Shown: positions 35,128-37,006 of the stretch, in pieces | Layout: each line of letters starts with the position of its first letter | Numbering within the stretch: position 1 is the stretch's first letter | Assembly (NCBI GenBank): GCA_038246785.1 | Contig: JBBRVP010000033.1 | Location: 1 to 37,006, forward strand | DNA length: 37,006 nt | Direction: 5' to 3' | Origin: JBBRVP01 sp038246785 | Lineage (GTDB): Bacteria > Actinomycetota > Actinomycetes > Jiangellales > Jiangellaceae | Made by a program: the position numbers and the translations under genes | The notes under the pieces: model-generated | Seen by the model: the letters and a program-made list of their open reading frames with translations, nothing else | What the model was told of the DNA's origin: nothing | The model's database searches: none

Positions 35128-36318
35128 GTGTCCCGTCGCCTGTTCACGTCCGAGAGCGTCACCGAGGGACACCCGGACAAGATCTGCGACCAGATCAGCG
35201 ACTCCATCCTGGACGCGCTGCTCGCGGAGGACGCCCACAGCCGCGTCGCGGTCGAGACGCTGGTGACCACCGGCCTCGTCCACGTCGCCGGCGAGGTCAC
35301 GACGACCGGGTACGCCGACATCCCCGGCATCGTGCGCGAGCGCGTCCTGGCGATCGGCTACGACTCCTCGGCCAAGGGCTTCGACGGCCACTCCTGCGGC
35401 GTGTCGGTGTCGATCGGCGCGCAGTCGCCCGACATCGCCCAGGGCGTCGACACCGCCTACGAGTCGCGCACCGGCGCCGTCGACCCGCTGGACAAGCAGG
35501 GTGCCGGCGACCAGGGGCTGATGTTCGGCTACGCCTGCGACGACACCCCCGAGCTGATGCCGCTGCCGATCACCATGGCGCACCGCCTCGCCGAGCGACT
35601 GTCCATGGTGCGCAAGGACGGGACGGTTCCCTACCTGCGTCCCGACGGCAAGACGCAGGTCACCATCGAGTACGACCGCGACCGCCCGGTGCGGGTCGAC
35701 ACCGTCGTGGTGTCCTCCCAGCACGCCAAGGACGTCGACCTCGACGAGCTGCTCGCCCCCGACATCCGCGAGCACGTCGTCGAGCCGGTGCTGGAAACCT
35801 TCGGCCTCGAGCACGGCGACGCGCGGCTGCTGGTCAACCCCACCGGCCGCTTCGAGATCGGCGGCCCGATGGGCGACGCCGGCCTCACCGGCCGCAAGAT
35901 CATCATCGACACCTACGGCGGCATGGCCCGCCACGGTGGCGGGGCGTTCTCCGGCAAGGACCCCTCCAAGGTGGACCGGTCCGCGGCCTACGCGATGCGC
36001 TGGGTGGCCAAGAACGTCGTCGCCGCCGGCCTGTCCCGCCGCTGCGAGGTGCAGGTCGCCTACGCCATCGGCAAGGCCAAGCCGGTCGGCCTGTTCGTCG
36101 AGTGCTTCGGCACCGAGGTGGTGCCGGTGGCGACGATCCAGGCAGCCGTCACCGATGTCTTCGACCTGCGCCCGGCGGCGATCATCGACGCGCTGCAGCT
36201 GCTCCGGCCGATCTACACGGCGACCGCGGCCTACGGGCACTTCGGCCGCGAGCTGCCGGAGTTCACCTGGGAGCGCACCGACCGCGTCGAGGCGCTGCGC
36301 TCGGTCGCCGGTCGCTGA
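35128..36318 (+). CDS. metK: S-adenosylmethionine synthase
   Basis: This encodes 396 aa. It makes S-adenosylmethionine from methionine and ATP in the cytoplasm. Motifs are LFTSESVTEGHPDKICDQIS (ATP/Mg site), GAGDQGLMFGYA, IIDTYGGMARHGGGAFSGKD with the phosphate-binding glycines, KDPSKVDRSAAY and AYAIGKAKPVG. GTG 35128 was chosen over an upstream in-frame start at 35044 because GAGGAG lies 5-10 nt before it and the family begins with the RRLFTSESV block. I see no SAM riboswitch in the short gap upstream. It is the last gene of the mihF run and faces an unrecognised minus-strand gene. Confidence 0.97.
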   Translation: MSRRLFTSESVTEGHPDKICDQISDSILDALLAEDAHSRVAVETLVTTGLVHVAGEVTTTGYADIPGIVRERVLAIGYDSSAKGFDGHSCGVSVSIGAQSPDIAQGVDTAYESRTGAVDPLDKQGAGDQGLMFGYACDDTPELMPLPITMAHRLAERLSMVRKDGTVPYLRPDGKTQVTIEYDRDRPVRVDTVVVSSQHAKDVDLDELLAPDIREHVVEPVLETFGLEHGDARLLVNPTGRFEIGGPMGDAGLTGRKIIIDTYGGMARHGGGAFSGKDPSKVDRSAAYAMRWVAKNVVAAGLSRRCEVQVAYAIGKAKPVGLFVECFGTEVVPVATIQAAVTDVFDLRPAAIIDALQLLRPIYTATAAYGHFGRELPEFTWERTDRVEALRSVAGR

Positions 36319-36368
36319 CCCGGTCGCCGCGACGCCGAAGGGAAACGGCCCGGTCCGCCCGGCCCGCG

Positions 36369-36405
36369 CCCCCCCCGCCCCCGCTCCGCCCCCGCCGAGG
36401 CCCCC
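36369..36405 (-). other. G-quadruplex motif on the minus strand beyond metK
   Basis: The plus strand has C runs of 8, 5, 5 and 5 (36369-36376, 36378-36382, 36389-36393, 36401-36405) separated by 1, 6 and 7 bases. The minus strand therefore fits the classic G-quadruplex pattern. It is downstream of the right-edge minus-strand gene and would lie in its read-through RNA. Long C runs are also prone to sequencing error. Confidence 0.55.
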
Positions 36406-36415
36406 TGCCTTCCGG

Positions 36416-36498
36416 TACACATTTGGGGTCAGGGGGGGACCTGGCGGCTGCTGAGGCGCCCCCGCAGGCTCCCCAGGCCCTCCAGGCCCAGATGTGTA
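36416..36498. terminator. 83-bp inverted-repeat element between metK and the right-edge gene
   Basis: TACACATTTGGG (36416-36427) pairs with CCCAGATGTGTA (36487-36498) over 12 positions, one as G:U on the plus-strand RNA. Inside, CCTGG (36440-36444) can pair with CCAGG (36473-36477). The arms are far less GC-rich than the surrounding DNA. It sits in a 277-bp convergent gap, so a bidirectional terminator is the simple reading; a small structured RNA is another. Confidence 0.45.
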
Positions 36499-36579
36499 GG
36501 GAGGGAGGGAGCGAGGAGGCGGAGGAGGGGGAGAAGGCGCCGACGCTGGCCGCCGCCGGCGCCCGCCGACGCTGGCCGC
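36498..36579. repeat. Purine tract followed by a 15-bp direct repeat
   Basis: Bases 36498-36537 on the plus strand are almost only A and G, with GGGAGGGAGGGA at the start and one GGGGG run. Next to it, GCCGACGCTGGCCGC occurs at 36539-36553 and again at 36565-36579. No gene explains either. The segment lies just past the stop of the right-edge gene. Confidence 0.6.
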
Positions 36580-36595
36580 GAGCGCGTCCCGGCCG

Positions 36596-37006
36596 CTACC
36601 CGCCGGGTCGCAACACGAGCACGCGCCGCCGCTCGCGGGTGACCCGTGGCCGCTGCTGGTCGGGAAGTGCCCGCAGCTCGGCCACGGCCGGCACCACCTG
36701 CTCCGCCCACAGCCGATCCGGCACGTCCCACAGCGCCGACCAGAGCCGCGCCTCGATGCCGTCGGCAGCCGCTGCCGGGGTGACCGGCTCCTTGTTGCGC
36801 TCCGCGACCAGCTGGGCCAGCACCGACAGGCCGGCCTCCACGGCCAGGGGCACCCAGACGCCGGGGGAACCAGGGTGCGGGGCGCCGCCACGGACGGCGA
36901 TCTGCACCCGCCGGTGGAGTCGCTCCACGTCGCTGCCCCCGTCGTCGTCGTCGTCGACGACGACGACGAGCCACCGGCCGCCCCGCAGCCGCCCCCCGGC
37001 CCCCCC
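36596..37006 (-). CDS. Unrecognised protein, C-terminal part, running off the right edge
   Basis: An open minus-strand frame enters from the right edge and stops (TAG) at 36596, giving at least 136 codons. A GTG at 36928 could make a complete 110-aa version, but the frame reads on upstream as GGRWLVVVVDDDDDGGSDVE and may belong to a longer protein. Protein-like stretches include VPLAVEAGLSVLAQLVAERN, DGIEARLWSALWDVPDRLW, EQVVPAVAELRALP and a basic end, RERRRVLVLRPGG. I recognise no family. In many relatives priA follows metK, but no PriA motif is seen and the strand is opposite. It is convergent with metK. Confidence 0.5.
   Translation of the reverse strand, partial: GGAGGRLRGGRWLVVVVDDDDDGGSDVERLHRRVQIAVRGGAPHPGSPGVWVPLAVEAGLSVLAQLVAERNKEPVTPAAAADGIEARLWSALWDVPDRLWAEQVVPAVAELRALPDQQRPRVTRERRRVLVLRPGG
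36941..36970. repeat. (GTC)5(GAC)4 palindromic trinucleotide repeat
   Basis: Five GTC units run directly into four GAC units, making a perfect 28-bp palindrome at 36942-36969. Read on the minus strand it encodes four Val followed by five Asp in the right-edge protein. It can form a loopless hairpin or slip, so length variation between strains is plausible. Confidence 0.85.

Noticed and set aside
36596..37006. C-terminus of PriA, expected next to metK
   Set aside because: No helicase-like or zinc-Cys motif is present and the gene runs toward metK rather than away from it.

Overview
The window is high-GC DNA with GTG-rich starts and many GTGA/ATGA stop-start overlaps. It carries BldD, mIHF, a PGKG-loop EF-P and the conserved order alaS-ruvX-mltG-aro-efp-nusB. 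Together these point to the chromosome of an actinomycete (Actinomycetota), possibly near the Frankiales/Geodermatophilales; the lineage is inferred from gene content only.

Layout. 1-1282: an AbiEi/DUF559-type gene on the minus strand, bracketed by two near-identical 57-63 bp perfect or near-perfect palindromes, followed by a G-quadruplex-type G tract. 1283-11155: one tightly packed plus-strand run, DUF948 protein, small DUF6167-like protein, alaS, ruvX, mltG, aroE, an A24 prepilin peptidase, aroC, aroK, aroB and aroQ, which gives most of the shikimate/chorismate pathway. 11156-12427: a small accessory insert (YdeI/DUF1905-like protein and a convergent GNAT acetyltransferase). 12570-13569: efp and nusB. 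13580-16862: divergent glpK and glpD with only 34 bp between them. 16887-21058: a DUF1444-like gene on the minus strand, and an overlapping plus-strand pair made of a GPH-type MFS transporter and a sphingosine-1-phosphate-lyase-like PLP enzyme. 21081-21587: bldD on the minus strand. 22035-32528: the complete de novo UMP operon pyrR-pyrB-pyrC-(PH-like membrane protein)-carA-carB-pyrK-pyrD-pyrF. 32644-36318: mihF-gmk-rpoZ-coaBC-metK. An unrecognised minus-strand gene runs off the right edge.

Regulation readable in the DNA. The bldD promoter (TTGACG-N17-TAATGT) carries one exact BldD box over its start point, a second exact box upstream of the -35 and a third near-match in the leader, so bldD is very probably autoregulated. 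The BldD protein has both c-di-GMP binding motifs. The pyr operon begins with a PyrR-type RNA hairpin whose lower stem pairs with the pyrR Shine-Dalgarno sequence. glpK and glpD each have a -10 element exactly 6 nt before the ATG, implying two leaderless mRNAs. Convergent gene pairs are separated by compact hairpins that often include the stop codons.

Most unusual points: ruvX and gmk have no ATG, GTG or TTG that would keep their essential N-terminal motifs, and in both a CTG sits in a CTGA overlap where the rest of the window uses GTGA; the transporter/S1P-lyase-like pair is a possible lipid-phosphate or amino-acid catabolic unit; and the palindrome-bracketed endonuclease-like gene looks like a cassette. 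I did not find a clearly new multi-gene defence system here.
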